Shown in pieces: positions 26,989-35,684 of a stretch of 64,000 nt of DNA (position 1 is the stretch's first letter; each line of letters begins with the position of its first letter). The stretch lies in contig JIBW01000001.1 in the NCBI GenBank assembly GCA_012970285.1, positions 1-64,000 of the forward strand. The letters are read 5' to 3'. The position numbers and the translations under genes were made by a program. The notes beneath the pieces are model-generated. The model saw only the letters and a list, made by a program, of their open reading frames with translations. It was not told the DNA's origin and made no database searches. The DNA is from Bacillaceae bacterium JMAK1 (GTDB lineage Bacteria > Bacillota > Bacilli > Bacillales > Marinococcaceae).

Positions 26989-27147
26989 TATCAGGAGAAG
27001 GTGGAGGGACAGGCCCTTTGAAACCCAGCAACCATCTGTGTCATACAGAAAAGGTGCCAACCTGGCAAAACATCATCTGTTTTGCAAGATAAGAGGCGAA
27101 AGGTGAAAGGTAATGCCCCTTCCCTCATCGGTGAAGGGGCTTTTTTT
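26989..27147 (+). ncRNA. SAM-I (S-box) riboswitch upstream of metK
   Basis: The S-box core is read directly: TATCAGGAGAAGGTGGAGGG, then ACAGGCCC and TTTGAAACCCAGCAACC, the P3 arm ATCTGTG..CAGAAAAGGTGCCAA, and a closing GGCGAAAGGTGAAAGG. An intrinsic terminator follows (GCCCCTTC at 27115-27122 with GAAGGGGC at 27133-27140 and seven Ts). SAM binding should promote termination, so metK is on when SAM is low. Confidence 0.95.
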
Positions 27148-27179
27148 CATGAAATCATACGATAACTCGCCCTTATATT

Positions 27180-27201
27180 CTTTATGGTTCGTACCATAAA
27201 G
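27180..27201 (+). other. Stem-loop or palindrome between the S-box and metK
   Basis: CTTTATGGT (27180-27188) and ACCATAAAG (27193-27201) form a perfect 9-bp hairpin with TCGT loop. No U-run follows, so it is not a terminator. It may be an mRNA stabiliser or a protein-binding palindrome. Confidence 0.5.
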
Positions 27202-27287
27202 GGAAATGAAGTGTTTTGGGTCGATACACGCACTCTAGAGCACTTCAAACATATAAAGTAATACAGTGTTTCATAAGGAGGAGAATC

Positions 27288-28490
27288 ATGGAAGCAAATG
27301 GGCGTCGCCTTTTTACGTCAGAATCTGTAACAGAGGGCCATCCAGACAAGATTTGTGATCAAGTATCGGATGCAATCTTAGATGAAATTTTACGACATGA
27401 TCCAAACGCTAGAGTGGCATGTGAAACGGTTGCAAATACGGGAATGATCCTAGTAACTGGTGAGATTACGACAACGACGTACGTTGATATTCAAAAGATC
27501 GTACGTGAAACGTTAACAGAAATCGGGTACACGAGAGCGAAGTATGGCTTAGACGCTGAAACGTGCTCAATTCTTACCGCGATTGATGAGCAATCTCCTG
27601 ATATTGCTCAAGGTGTTAACGCAGCACTCGAAGCTCGCGAAGGCGCGATGACAGACAAAGAAATTGAGGAGATCGGTGCTGGAGACCAAGGTTTAATGTT
27701 TGGTTATGCGGACAATGAAACGAAAGAATTTATGCCTATGCCAATTTCATTGTCACACCGACTTGCTCGTCAATTAGCAAAGGTACGTAAAGATGGTACA
27801 GTAGATTACTTACGACCTGATGGTAAAACGCAAGTAACGATTGAGTACGATGAAGATGACAAACCGGTACGAATCGATACGATTGTCATTTCAACACAGC
27901 ATCATCCTGAAGCGACACTTGAGCAAATTGAGCGCGATTTGCAAAAGTATGTGATCGAGCCAATCGTTCCTGAAAAGTGGGTCGACGAAAAAACGAAGTT
28001 CTTCATTAATCCGACAGGACGTTTCGTGATTGGTGGACCACAAGGGGACGCAGGTTTAACAGGGCGGAAGATTATTGTTGATACGTACGGTGGATTTGCT
28101 CGTCACGGTGGGGGAGCATTCTCTGGGAAAGATCCTACAAAGGTCGACCGTTCAGGTTCTTATGCCGCACGTTACGTTGCGAAGAACCTCGTAGCAGCAG
28201 GTCTTGCTGAAAAGTGTGAAGTGCAATTGGCGTATGCTATTGGAGTTGCGAAACCTGTCTCAATCTCCATCAACACGTTTGGTACGGGTAAAGCAAGTGA
28301 GAGCGAGTTGCTTAACCTCGTTGAAGATCACTTTGACTTGCGTCCTGCAGGGATCATTAAGATGCTCGATTTACGTACTCCGATTTACAAGCAGACTGCA
28401 GCTTACGGACATTTCGGACGTACAGATGTTGACTTACCATGGGAACGTACGGATAAAGCAGATCAACTCAAAAAAGCAGCAAACATCTAG
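27288..28490 (+). CDS. metK: S-adenosylmethionine synthetase
   Basis: Makes SAM from methionine and ATP. ATG 27288 follows AAGGAGG (27275-27281); the frame stays open upstream to 27216 without a ribosome site. The 400-residue protein carries [45 protein letters not shown] and the P-loop-like [16 protein letters not shown]. Regulation by the S-box riboswitch 140 nt upstream. Confidence 0.97.
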   Translation: MEANGRRLFTSESVTEGHPDKICDQVSDAILDEILRHDPNARVACETVANTGMILVTGEITTTTYVDIQKIVRETLTEIGYTRAKYGLDAETCSILTAIDEQSPDIAQGVNAALEAREGAMTDKEIEEIGAGDQGLMFGYADNETKEFMPMPISLSHRLARQLAKVRKDGTVDYLRPDGKTQVTIEYDEDDKPVRIDTIVISTQHHPEATLEQIERDLQKYVIEPIVPEKWVDEKTKFFINPTGRFVIGGPQGDAGLTGRKIIVDTYGGFARHGGGAFSGKDPTKVDRSGSYAARYVAKNLVAAGLAEKCEVQLAYAIGVAKPVSISINTFGTGKASESELLNLVEDHFDLRPAGIIKMLDLRTPIYKQTAAYGHFGRTDVDLPWERTDKADQLKKAANI

Positions 28491-28500
28491 ACGATGTAAA

Positions 28501-28531
28501 AAGCCTTGTCACTGTGACAAGGCTTTTTTTA
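28501..28531 (+). terminator. Rho-independent terminator of metK
   Basis: AAGCCTTGTCA (28501-28511) pairs with TGACAAGGCTT (28515-28525) and is followed by a T-run. Confidence 0.93.
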
Positions 28532-28565
28532 TTTGAGAAATAAAGGTTGTCATTTCAAATCGCCA

Positions 28566-28618
28566 TGACATTCATCTAATGACAGATGTCACTACTTATT
28601 GATGTAAGAACGTTACAT
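28566..28618 (+). promoter_or_regulatory. Two inverted repeats upstream of the lnr-like operon
   Basis: TGACAT (28566-28571) with ATGTCA (28586-28591), and ATGTAA (28602-28607) with TTACAT (28613-28618, 5-nt centre). Both lie 34-86 nt before the ATPase start. They are candidate sites for the LuxR-type response regulator encoded at the end of the operon. No convincing -35/-10 pair was resolved. Confidence 0.5.
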
Positions 28619-28651
28619 ACTAAAGGTAATCTAATTGGGATGGTGAAAAGA

Positions 28652-29602
28652 ATGACAATTGCATCAATCAAAGGCATCGTAAAGCGGTATAAACATCAAA
28701 TTGCTCTTGATTATGTTGATTTAGATATTCATGAAGGAGAAATTCTCGGTTTACTCGGACCGAATGGCGCAGGAAAAACGACGCTAATTCATTGCTTAAT
28801 GGGAATTATCCCTTTTGATAAAGGTGTCATCCAATTGTTCGGGCAAGAAGGAGCGGTATTTCACCATGAAAATAAAAAGAAAATGGGTCTCGTTACGCAA
28901 GAGATTACTGTGTTTGAGGAATTAACAGCAAAAGAGAACTTAGAGTTTTTTGCGGGTGTATACGGTTTGAAGGGTGAAGAGAAGAAACAACGGGTCAAAG
29001 AAGCCCTTGAGTTCGTTGGTTTATCGTCAAAGGCAAAGCAAACGCCGAACAAATTCTCAGGTGGTATGAAACGAAGATTGAATATCGCTTGTGCTCTTAC
29101 CCATCGTCCGAAGCTTCTAATCATGGATGAGCCGACCGTCGGGATTGATCCCCAATCCAGAAACCATATCCTAGACGCAGTTAGAAAGTTAAAAGAACAA
29201 GGGACGACAATTTTGTACACGACTCATTATATGGAAGAGGTTCAATCCATTGCTACACGGGTTGTCATCGTTGACCAAGGACAAGTGATTTCAGAAGGTA
29301 CTGTCGATGAATTAATCAACAACATCCAGCATGAAGAAAAGATCCTCATTGATGTGAACGATGCGACAATGATCCCAATCGATCGGTTAAAGAGCTTAGA
29401 AGGCGTTAAGCAAGTGCAAGTGAACGGATCAGTCATTCAGATCATATCAAATGCGGGTGCTGGTAATCTTGATCGGGCACTCTCAATCGTGAAAGAAACG
29501 AGTGGTGTCGTCGGAATTCAAGCAGAAAAGCCGAATTTAGAAGATGTCTTTCTAACACTTACAGGTAAACAACTTCGTGATGGAGAGGATGATCCTTCAT
29601 GA
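28652..29602 (+). CDS. ABC exporter ATPase, LnrL-like
   Basis: A 316-residue ATPase (start ATG 28652 after TGGTGAAAAG; ATG 28640 also in frame). Walker A GPNGAGKTT, signature KFSGGMKRRLN, Walker B LLIMDEPTVGID, switch YTTHYMEE. The extra C-terminal domain with QAEKPNLEDVFLTLTGKQLR is typical of drug-exporter ATPases of the LnrL/CcmA type. It is followed by two ABC-2 permeases and a two-component system, the same content as the B. subtilis lnr (linearmycin resistance) locus in another order. Confidence 0.82.
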   Translation: MTIASIKGIVKRYKHQIALDYVDLDIHEGEILGLLGPNGAGKTTLIHCLMGIIPFDKGVIQLFGQEGAVFHHENKKKMGLVTQEITVFEELTAKENLEFFAGVYGLKGEEKKQRVKEALEFVGLSSKAKQTPNKFSGGMKRRLNIACALTHRPKLLIMDEPTVGIDPQSRNHILDAVRKLKEQGTTILYTTHYMEEVQSIATRVVIVDQGQVISEGTVDELINNIQHEEKILIDVNDATMIPIDRLKSLEGVKQVQVNGSVIQIISNAGAGNLDRALSIVKETSGVVGIQAEKPNLEDVFLTLTGKQLRDGEDDPS

Positions 29603-30330
29603 AGGAATTAGCTACGATTCGGTTTATCGGGATTAGAATGAGTCGGGATTTTATTACGATGATCTTGTTGCTTGGTGTTCCTATCATTCTAATAACGGTC
29701 TTTTCGATCATTCTCGGAGAAGTGGAAGGGCTTAGTGGCACACCGATCAGGGATGAAACTGTCGTTCTTTTAGTTCTCGGTTTTCAATTATTCGGCGGTG
29801 CAATAACAATGAATTACGTTCATCAAGATCTATTCGCCGAACGAAAAAATCGTCTACTCTCGTTACCGATGAACACAACGCTATACGGATTTTCAATTAT
29901 GCTTGCGGGCATCATTTATTCTATTCTGTTAGGAATTATATTAATCACCTATACGACCATGGTCTTTGATGTGAACTGGGGTAATTTCATTTGGGCATTA
30001 CTCGTCATTACACTCATGTCGTCATTATCAAGCATTGTTTGCCTCGTATTCACCTTTTCAGTGAAGAACTTTAAAATCGCTGAGCGGTTAAGTGAGGTGT
30101 ACGGTGTAGGGATGATTTTACTTGCAGGGCTGTTCTTTCCGATGCCAGACAATGCTTTAATCAACATGTTTAATGACTATGTGAACCCGCTTATGCTTGC
30201 GTATTCGTCGATCGACCAAGTGAGAAGCGGAGGGCTTTCAGACGGTTGGTTGTATGCAGCATTGCTTAGTGTGCTCATACTCATCGCGTTTGGACTATTG
30301 CTTCTTACAGGGCGGAGACGTATGCCATGA
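29599..30330 (+). CDS. ABC-2 permease, LnrM-like
   Basis: A 243-residue ABC-2 permease with six membrane segments; the coupling-loop motif is ERKNRLLSLPMNTTLY after segment two and the domain end GLFFPMPDNALINMF is near the last helix. It overlaps the ATPase by ATGA and the next permease by 4 nt. Probable heterodimer with the following gene. Confidence 0.78.
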   Translation: MKELATIRFIGIRMSRDFITMILLLGVPIILITVFSIILGEVEGLSGTPIRDETVVLLVLGFQLFGGAITMNYVHQDLFAERKNRLLSLPMNTTLYGFSIMLAGIIYSILLGIILITYTTMVFDVNWGNFIWALLVITLMSSLSSIVCLVFTFSVKNFKIAERLSEVYGVGMILLAGLFFPMPDNALINMFNDYVNPLMLAYSSIDQVRSGGLSDGWLYAALLSVLILIAFGLLLLTGRRRMP

Positions 30331-31016
30331 CAATATTTAGATTTGCACTTAAACGAATTTTACGTGATAAAACGAACGTGTTGTTTCTGACGCTGTTTCC
30401 AATTGCTGCGATCTTTTTGCCTACTGCTGAGGACGGTTGGCCGCTACTTCCTCTTGGTTATCAATACTTCGGTATTCTATTGCTGTTTGTTAGCATTCGC
30501 CTTACGAGTATTATGATTGAAGATCGTCAAAAAGGGGTTGTGAAACGGCTTGCCGCCGCACCCGTTTCACACTTTAACTATTTGTGGCAGAACTTGCTCG
30601 CATTTTCGGTGATTATGATTATCCAAATTATCATCATTATTAGTGGTGGGTATGCGTATGGTCATGAATTATATGAGCCTTGGAACTTGACGATTCTTTA
30701 TCTCGTCTTTATGTTCACAGCGATTTCGATTAGTCTTGCTTGGAACTCATTATATAGAAGTAAAGAGTCATCATTTCTTATTTTTATGGCGGTTATCGTC
30801 TTGATGGCATTGCTCGGGGGAATTCTGTTCCCTGTGGAGATGATGCCTGTAGTTTTTGAAAGAATTGCTGTCATTTTTCCAACGTATTGGCTTTCAGAGG
30901 GCATCGAATGGATCGTTTTCGGAGAAGATCGTGGTGATTTCTTGTTCATTAATGGTGTTTTATTGTTATATGCATTGTTCTTTTTAATCATAGGAAGCAT
31001 ACGAAGAATCAGTTAG
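30327..31016 (+). CDS. ABC-2 permease, LnrN-like
   Basis: A 229-residue ABC-2 permease: six membrane segments, IEDRQKGVVKRLAAAPVSHF coupling loop, and GILFPVEMMPVVFERIAVIF in the region before the last helix, the classic ABC-2 signature. Overlaps the preceding permease by 4 nt. A stem-loop follows, then the kinase gene 75 nt downstream. Confidence 0.8.
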   Translation: MTIFRFALKRILRDKTNVLFLTLFPIAAIFLPTAEDGWPLLPLGYQYFGILLLFVSIRLTSIMIEDRQKGVVKRLAAAPVSHFNYLWQNLLAFSVIMIIQIIIIISGGYAYGHELYEPWNLTILYLVFMFTAISISLAWNSLYRSKESSFLIFMAVIVLMALLGGILFPVEMMPVVFERIAVIFPTYWLSEGIEWIVFGEDRGDFLFINGVLLLYALFFLIIGSIRRIS

Positions 31017-31030
31017 AGGTTCACGCGAAG

Positions 31031-31058
31031 CCCTTCAGCTCTTGAGCGAAGGGTTTTT
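31031..31058 (+). terminator. Intrinsic terminator between exporter and kinase genes
   Basis: CCCTTCAGCT (31031-31040, one bulged A) pairs with AGCGAAGGG (31045-31053) and ends in five Ts. It may attenuate rather than fully separate the kinase genes. Confidence 0.7.
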
Positions 31059-31090
31059 AACACTTATAGTAAAGGTATCGAGGTGATCGT

Positions 31091-32146
31091 ATGGTGAATG
31101 TTTGGCGATTTATGAACATCGTGTTTTTAATTGCACTTTGGATTTACCAAGATCCACCCCTTGTCAGTTTCTTGTTCGTAATTTCCCTCGCAATCATCGT
31201 CTGCTTACGATGGCGTTTTCGTCTTCCAAGTTGGACGATCATCATCGACCTAATCTTATGCTTTCTATTTATCCCGCTTTGGGGCAGTAGCGCGTATGGC
31301 CTAGCGTTACCTGTATATGAAATGATGTCTCGTCAAAAATATCGCTTTCTCATTGTTGTTATTTTACTTATTGCTCTGTTTGAGCTTTATTCAATCGTTC
31401 TACTATGGCTGCTTTTTCAAGCAGGCACTTTTGGGGTATGGGATGCAAGTTCGAAAAAACAACGTGAACGATACATAACCGAAGCAGATCGGGAACGCCA
31501 CGCTCGCCAAGCACTTGAAAATGTGAAAGAAGAATTATTAAAGTCAAATCGTAAAACGGCACAACTGGCCGAAGTATCAGAACGAAACCGGATTGCACGG
31601 GATCTTCATGATCACGTTGGTCATGATTTGACAGGAGCAAACCTTGCTTTAGAAGCATATGAACAGCTAGAAGGAAGAGAAGCAGAAGCGATGCTAAATG
31701 AAGTGAAGCTTCGGGTTGCTCGTAGCACAGCGATGCTTCGTGACACTGTCCATGATATGACGCCAGTTACGAGAATCGGTGTCGATGTGCTCGAGCACAT
31801 TGCTAAAGAATTTATTCATACATCAGTTTCTTTCCAACGTTCAGGAGATATGAAGCTTGTTCCCGCACATTATTGGGGGTTACTAGAACCTTGTTTAAAA
31901 GAAGCATTAACGAACGTGGCGAGGCATAGTGATGCAACTGAAGTAAACGTTAACCTTGACGTAACAACGTATTTAGTGAGACTAAGCATACAAGACAATG
32001 GGACAGAATCTAAACATCTTGGAGAAGGTAGCGGCATTCGGAATTTAAAGGTGCGTGCCCGAGCAAATGGTGGCAGCGTAACTGTCAATACTGTAAATGG
32101 TTATCAAGTTGTATGCGTATTACCGCTTGAGGAGGATAAAAGATGA
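31091..32146 (+). CDS. Sensor histidine kinase, DesK/LnrJ type (HisKA_3)
   Basis: A 351-residue membrane kinase. About five hydrophobic segments fill residues 5-120, then a coiled linker. The HisKA_3 box is ERNRIARDLHDHVGHDL with phosphoacceptor His173, and the HATPase half has KEALTNVARHSDA (N box) and DNGTESKHLGEGSGIRNLK (G boxes). Few extracytoplasmic residues are present, as in intramembrane-sensing kinases that detect cell-envelope damage or lipid state. It ends inside the regulator start (ATGA). Confidence 0.88.
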   Translation: MVNVWRFMNIVFLIALWIYQDPPLVSFLFVISLAIIVCLRWRFRLPSWTIIIDLILCFLFIPLWGSSAYGLALPVYEMMSRQKYRFLIVVILLIALFELYSIVLLWLLFQAGTFGVWDASSKKQRERYITEADRERHARQALENVKEELLKSNRKTAQLAEVSERNRIARDLHDHVGHDLTGANLALEAYEQLEGREAEAMLNEVKLRVARSTAMLRDTVHDMTPVTRIGVDVLEHIAKEFIHTSVSFQRSGDMKLVPAHYWGLLEPCLKEALTNVARHSDATEVNVNLDVTTYLVRLSIQDNGTESKHLGEGSGIRNLKVRARANGGSVTVNTVNGYQVVCVLPLEEDKR

Positions 32147-32760
32147 AGTTATTAATCGTTGACGACGATCCCCTTGTAAGGCAAAGCTTGACGTTGTTAT
32201 TGGAAAAGGAAGCAGACTTCACGGTTATTGGTGTAGCTACAGATGGCGAGGATGCCCTTCGTTTTTGCGGAAAACACCAACCCGATGTTATTCTCATGGA
32301 TATTCGCATGCCGACGATGGATGGAATTGAATGTACAAAAAGAGTAAGTGACACGTGGCCAGAAATCCGAATAATGATGTTGACAACGTTTAAGGATGAA
32401 CAGAATATACGCCTCGCACTAAATGCAGGAGCAAAAGGATACGTCTTAAAATCTTCCTCCATTGATGATATGGCGCAACAGATTCGAACGCTTGCCGCAG
32501 GAAGTTCAGTTCTTGATGCGGATGTGCTAAAGGAGATTGTGAGTCCGACAGAACAGTATCAACTCGTTGATCAATTAACTAAAAGAGAGAATGACATCGT
32601 GGAAGCGATTGCCCAAGGACTTTCCAATCAGGAGATTGCCGATACGCTGTTTTTGAGTGTTGGTACAGTAAGGAATACGTTATCGGTGATCTTAGATAAG
32701 CTGGAACTAAGAGACCGCACACAGCTAGCTATTTTTTATTGGAAACAAGTTCGGAAATAA
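32143..32760 (+). CDS. NarL/LuxR-type response regulator, LnrK-like
   Basis: A 205-residue regulator: receiver domain with acidic pocket VDDDP and phosphoacceptor Asp53 (VILMDIRMP), Thr in MLTTFKDE, Lys in GAKGYVLK; then a LuxR helix-turn-helix from about residue 142 (LTKRENDIVEAIAQGLSNQE, LFLSVGTVRNTLS). The cognate kinase is the overlapping upstream gene. Likely target: its own exporter operon, through the inverted repeats at 28566-28618. Confidence 0.9.
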   Translation: MKLLIVDDDPLVRQSLTLLLEKEADFTVIGVATDGEDALRFCGKHQPDVILMDIRMPTMDGIECTKRVSDTWPEIRIMMLTTFKDEQNIRLALNAGAKGYVLKSSSIDDMAQQIRTLAAGSSVLDADVLKEIVSPTEQYQLVDQLTKRENDIVEAIAQGLSNQEIADTLFLSVGTVRNTLSVILDKLELRDRTQLAIFYWKQVRK

Positions 32761-32766
32761 AAAGAG

Positions 32767-32805
32767 CAACAGCCGAAGGATCAGTTTCTGCTCCTTCGGC
32801 TGTTG
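32767..32805 (+). terminator. Terminator of the kinase-regulator pair
   Basis: CAACAGCCGAAGGA (32767-32780) pairs perfectly with TCCTTCGGCTGTTG (32792-32805); the U-run is poor, so efficiency is uncertain. Confidence 0.7.
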
Positions 32806-32898
32806 AAAATCTTATAAACGATTAGAGATTCCCCTGATGATGAAACTATCATAATCCCCACATACATCACCGAATTGTACAAATCCCCAGCATATAGA

Positions 32899-32931
32899 AA
32901 CGATCCCTGGTCCAGAGAACCAGGGATCGTT
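32899..32931 (-). terminator. Terminator of ampS
   Basis: AACGATCCCTGG (32899-32910) with CCAGGGATCGTT (32920-32931), 9-nt loop, lies 12 nt beyond the ampS stop; on the minus strand TTTCTA follows. Confidence 0.75.
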
Positions 32932-32943
32932 CGTAAATCTAAA

Positions 32944-34176
32944 TTAGATCGCCCATTCACCGTTACGGAACACGGCTTCGCGAGTTCCATCTGCATGAAT
33001 GCCATCAATGTCCATATCTGCCGCACCCATCATGAAATCTACGTGAGTGATGCTTTGGTTAATGCCACTTGCTTCAAGTTCTTCTTTATTCATTTCTTTG
33101 CCACCTTCAATGTTAAAGGCGTATGCACTACCAATAGCTAAGTGGTTTGAAGCATTCTCATCAAAGAGCGTGTTGTAAAAGATTAAATCCATGTCAGAGA
33201 TTGGTGAACGGTGAGGAACAAGGGCAACTTCACCGATGTATTTAGACCCTTCATCGCCTTCTAAAATGCCTTTTAGTGTTGCCTCGCCTTGAGCGGCTTT
33301 GTAATCAACAATCTTGCCGTCTTTAAACGTTAATGTAAAGTCGGTAATTAATGTTCCTCCGTAGTTTAATGGCTTTGTACTCGTTACGGTGCCATTCACT
33401 CCGTGTTTCTTCGCTGCAGTAAACACTTCTTCAGTAGGGATGTTGGCAACAAAATCAACCCCAGCTTTACTCGTACTCCCACCTGATGCCCAAATGTGTG
33501 TGTCAGGTAGTTCAATCGTTAAGTCAGTGCCATTTGCCTTATAGTGAAGGGCATGGAATTTCTTGTTGTTCAGTTTTTCACGCTTTTCATCAAGTACGGC
33601 AAGGTGTTTTTGCCACGCATCAACAACATCGTCTTCGTGCATGCGTGTTGCTTGGAAAATGTCATTCCATAACTTCGTGACCGCTTGCTCATCACTTTCG
33701 TTTGGATACACTTTCTTTGCCCATTCTGCTGATGGAACCGCAACAATGGACCAACTTACTTTGTCGGACTGAATATAGCTTCGGAACGTTTCATTTGCTT
33801 GTCCACCTGCTTTTTGTTGCATGGCAACATGTTCAGGGTTGGCTTCTTTTAATAAGTCGGGGTTACCACCAGTGATTGAAAGAAAAGCAGCGTCTTCTTT
33901 CGCAGCTTCAATAAGTGGATCGGCTTTCCACTGTGGATAGGTTTTGAACGCTTCTTCGTCCGCATATTGGAATTTAAGACGTGTCGCTTCTTCATCATTC
34001 CACTCGATGTGCACGTTGTGTGAACCAAGTTCGTAAGCGCGTTTCGTTAGTGCATGAACAAATGGAGCTGCATACGTTGGCGTTCTTACGTAAAGCGTTT
34101 GACCTTTTTGTAAATTGACGCCTACTTTAAGTGCTAAATCTGCGTAGTTTTCAAGGTTTTGTTGGAATTCGGTCAT
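32944..34176 (-). CDS. ampS: M29 aminopeptidase AmpS
   Basis: A 410-residue cytoplasmic metallo-aminopeptidase of family M29, same length as B. subtilis AmpS. Family marks: the VRTPTYAAPFVHALTKRAYE N-terminal fold, the ASGGSTSKAGVDFVANIPTE region with metal-ligand Glu, HLAIGSAYAFNIEGG, and the C-terminal HVDFMMGAADMDIDGI. It starts 4 nt inside the ytoA stop, so the two are coupled. Confidence 0.9.
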   Translation of the reverse strand: MTEFQQNLENYADLALKVGVNLQKGQTLYVRTPTYAAPFVHALTKRAYELGSHNVHIEWNDEEATRLKFQYADEEAFKTYPQWKADPLIEAAKEDAAFLSITGGNPDLLKEANPEHVAMQQKAGGQANETFRSYIQSDKVSWSIVAVPSAEWAKKVYPNESDEQAVTKLWNDIFQATRMHEDDVVDAWQKHLAVLDEKREKLNNKKFHALHYKANGTDLTIELPDTHIWASGGSTSKAGVDFVANIPTEEVFTAAKKHGVNGTVTSTKPLNYGGTLITDFTLTFKDGKIVDYKAAQGEATLKGILEGDEGSKYIGEVALVPHRSPISDMDLIFYNTLFDENASNHLAIGSAYAFNIEGGKEMNKEELEASGINQSITHVDFMMGAADMDIDGIHADGTREAVFRNGEWAI

Positions 34177-34706
34177 GATTCATCGCTCCTTTGTTGTTGT
34201 TGCTGTTTGTATATCTTTCCCCGTTCAACATATTCATCCCTAATGCGTGAGAGTTCGCGTTTGTCCTCGTCAGTTAACTCACGTACAACACGGGCCGGAC
34301 TTCCTAAAGCAAGTGTGCGTGGAGGGATTTTCGTTCCAGGAGTTACGAGAGCTCCAGCGCCAATGAACGCCTCTTCTCCAATTTCAGCGCCATCAAGAAC
34401 AGTTGCTTTCATACCGATGAGCGCGTTTTTTTTGATCGTACAGCCGTGTAACATCGCTTGGTGTCCTACTGACACATCATCTTCAATGATAACGGGGTTA
34501 CCCGGACTTTGATGGATCATCGATTGGTCTTGGATGTTTACTCGTTTGCCGATGATTGTTCGATCAACATCTCCTCGGATCACGGTGTGATACCACACTG
34601 TTGATTCCGCACCGATGACGACGTCCCCAGTGACGATCGCACCTTCAGCTAGAAAAACGGTTGAATCAATTGTTGGATGATTGTCTTTATAAGGGTAAAC
34701 GCTCAT
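34173..34706 (-). CDS. ytoA: Gamma-carbonic-anhydrase-like left-handed beta-helix protein YtoA
   Basis: A 177-residue protein built of hexapeptide repeats (left-handed beta-helix trimer). Zinc-ligand histidines are at the expected sites: STVWYHTVIRGD, IHQSPGN, VGHQAMLHGC. The length and motif match YtoA/YrdA; whether it is an active carbonic anhydrase is uncertain. First of the ytoA-ampS pair. AAGGAG precedes the ATG. Confidence 0.88.
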   Translation of the reverse strand: MSVYPYKDNHPTIDSTVFLAEGAIVTGDVVIGAESTVWYHTVIRGDVDRTIIGKRVNIQDQSMIHQSPGNPVIIEDDVSVGHQAMLHGCTIKKNALIGMKATVLDGAEIGEEAFIGAGALVTPGTKIPPRTLALGSPARVVRELTDEDKRELSRIRDEYVERGKIYKQQQQQRSDES

Positions 34707-34874
34707 AGGTGTAAAACTCCTTTCAATTCATTTACAGTGTACCAAAAAAGCCCAATAAGAACGAAACTTTTAGTTGGATCTGCGTGATTATCCCACAATA
34801 GATGAAAAAAATAGCGACATATGGTGTAATAGAAGAATAAATGTTGGCAATGACGACATAGGAGTGAATGAAAC

Positions 34875-35660
34875 ATGCGGATTTGGGAAGCAGAACAAGC
34901 GATCGGTGTTTTTGTCATTGTACACGGAGCTGGAGAACATTATGGTCGTTATACATGGCTAATTGAGCGATTAAATCGCGAACATTTCCATGTCATTGCA
35001 GGTGACCTTCCAGGGTTTGGGAGAACACGAGGTAAACGAGGGCATATTGATCATTTTGAGCAATACATTGATGCGGTTCACCATTGGTATAAAGAAGCGG
35101 TAACGTATGAATTGCCGATCTTTTTATTTGGTCATAGTATGGGAGGTTTATCCGTCATTCGCACGATGATGGAGAAGCAATTACCAGTTCGTGGTGTTGT
35201 TTTATCGTCGCCGTGCCTCGCACTGTACGACCCTCCGAATAAAGCATTAACAGCGGTGGCAAAAGGAATTCATCGAATCGTTCCGACGTTTAGTGTGAAG
35301 AGTGGAATCAAAACCGATCATGCGACGAGGAATGAAGAAGTGCGATCTGACTTTCACAAAGATGAGCTTTTCGTACATACGGTATCGGTACGTTGGTATC
35401 AAGAGATGCAAAAAGCAATGAAGACAAGCTTAGATCATGCATATGAATTTCCAAATGTATCACTATTGCTTTTGCAAGCTGGAGAAGATTATTTAGTCGA
35501 GAAGACCGCTTCACATGAATGGTTTAATCGACTACGTATTGAAGACCGTTCCATGAGGGAATGGCGTGGCTTGTATCATGAGCTATTTAATGAACCGGAA
35601 CGTGAAGACGTGTTTCGTTTTATGTTGTATTTTATGTGGCAACGATTGGGAAGACTGTAA
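34875..35660 (+). CDS. ytpA: Alpha/beta hydrolase YtpA (lysophospholipase type)
   Basis: A 261-residue serine hydrolase. The oxyanion region is VHGAGEHYGRY, the nucleophile elbow GHSMGG places Ser88, and the catalytic His is in WRGLYHELFNEPERED. In B. subtilis YtpA is reported to hydrolyse phosphatidylglycerol to bacilysocin, a lysophospholipid antibiotic. It is followed after 24 nt by ytpB, the same pair as in B. subtilis. The start ATG 34875 has AGGAG upstream. Confidence 0.88.
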   Translation: MRIWEAEQAIGVFVIVHGAGEHYGRYTWLIERLNREHFHVIAGDLPGFGRTRGKRGHIDHFEQYIDAVHHWYKEAVTYELPIFLFGHSMGGLSVIRTMMEKQLPVRGVVLSSPCLALYDPPNKALTAVAKGIHRIVPTFSVKSGIKTDHATRNEEVRSDFHKDELFVHTVSVRWYQEMQKAMKTSLDHAYEFPNVSLLLLQAGEDYLVEKTASHEWFNRLRIEDRSMREWRGLYHELFNEPEREDVFRFMLYFMWQRLGRL

Positions 35661-35684
35661 TATAGAAGTATCTAGGAGGACAAT

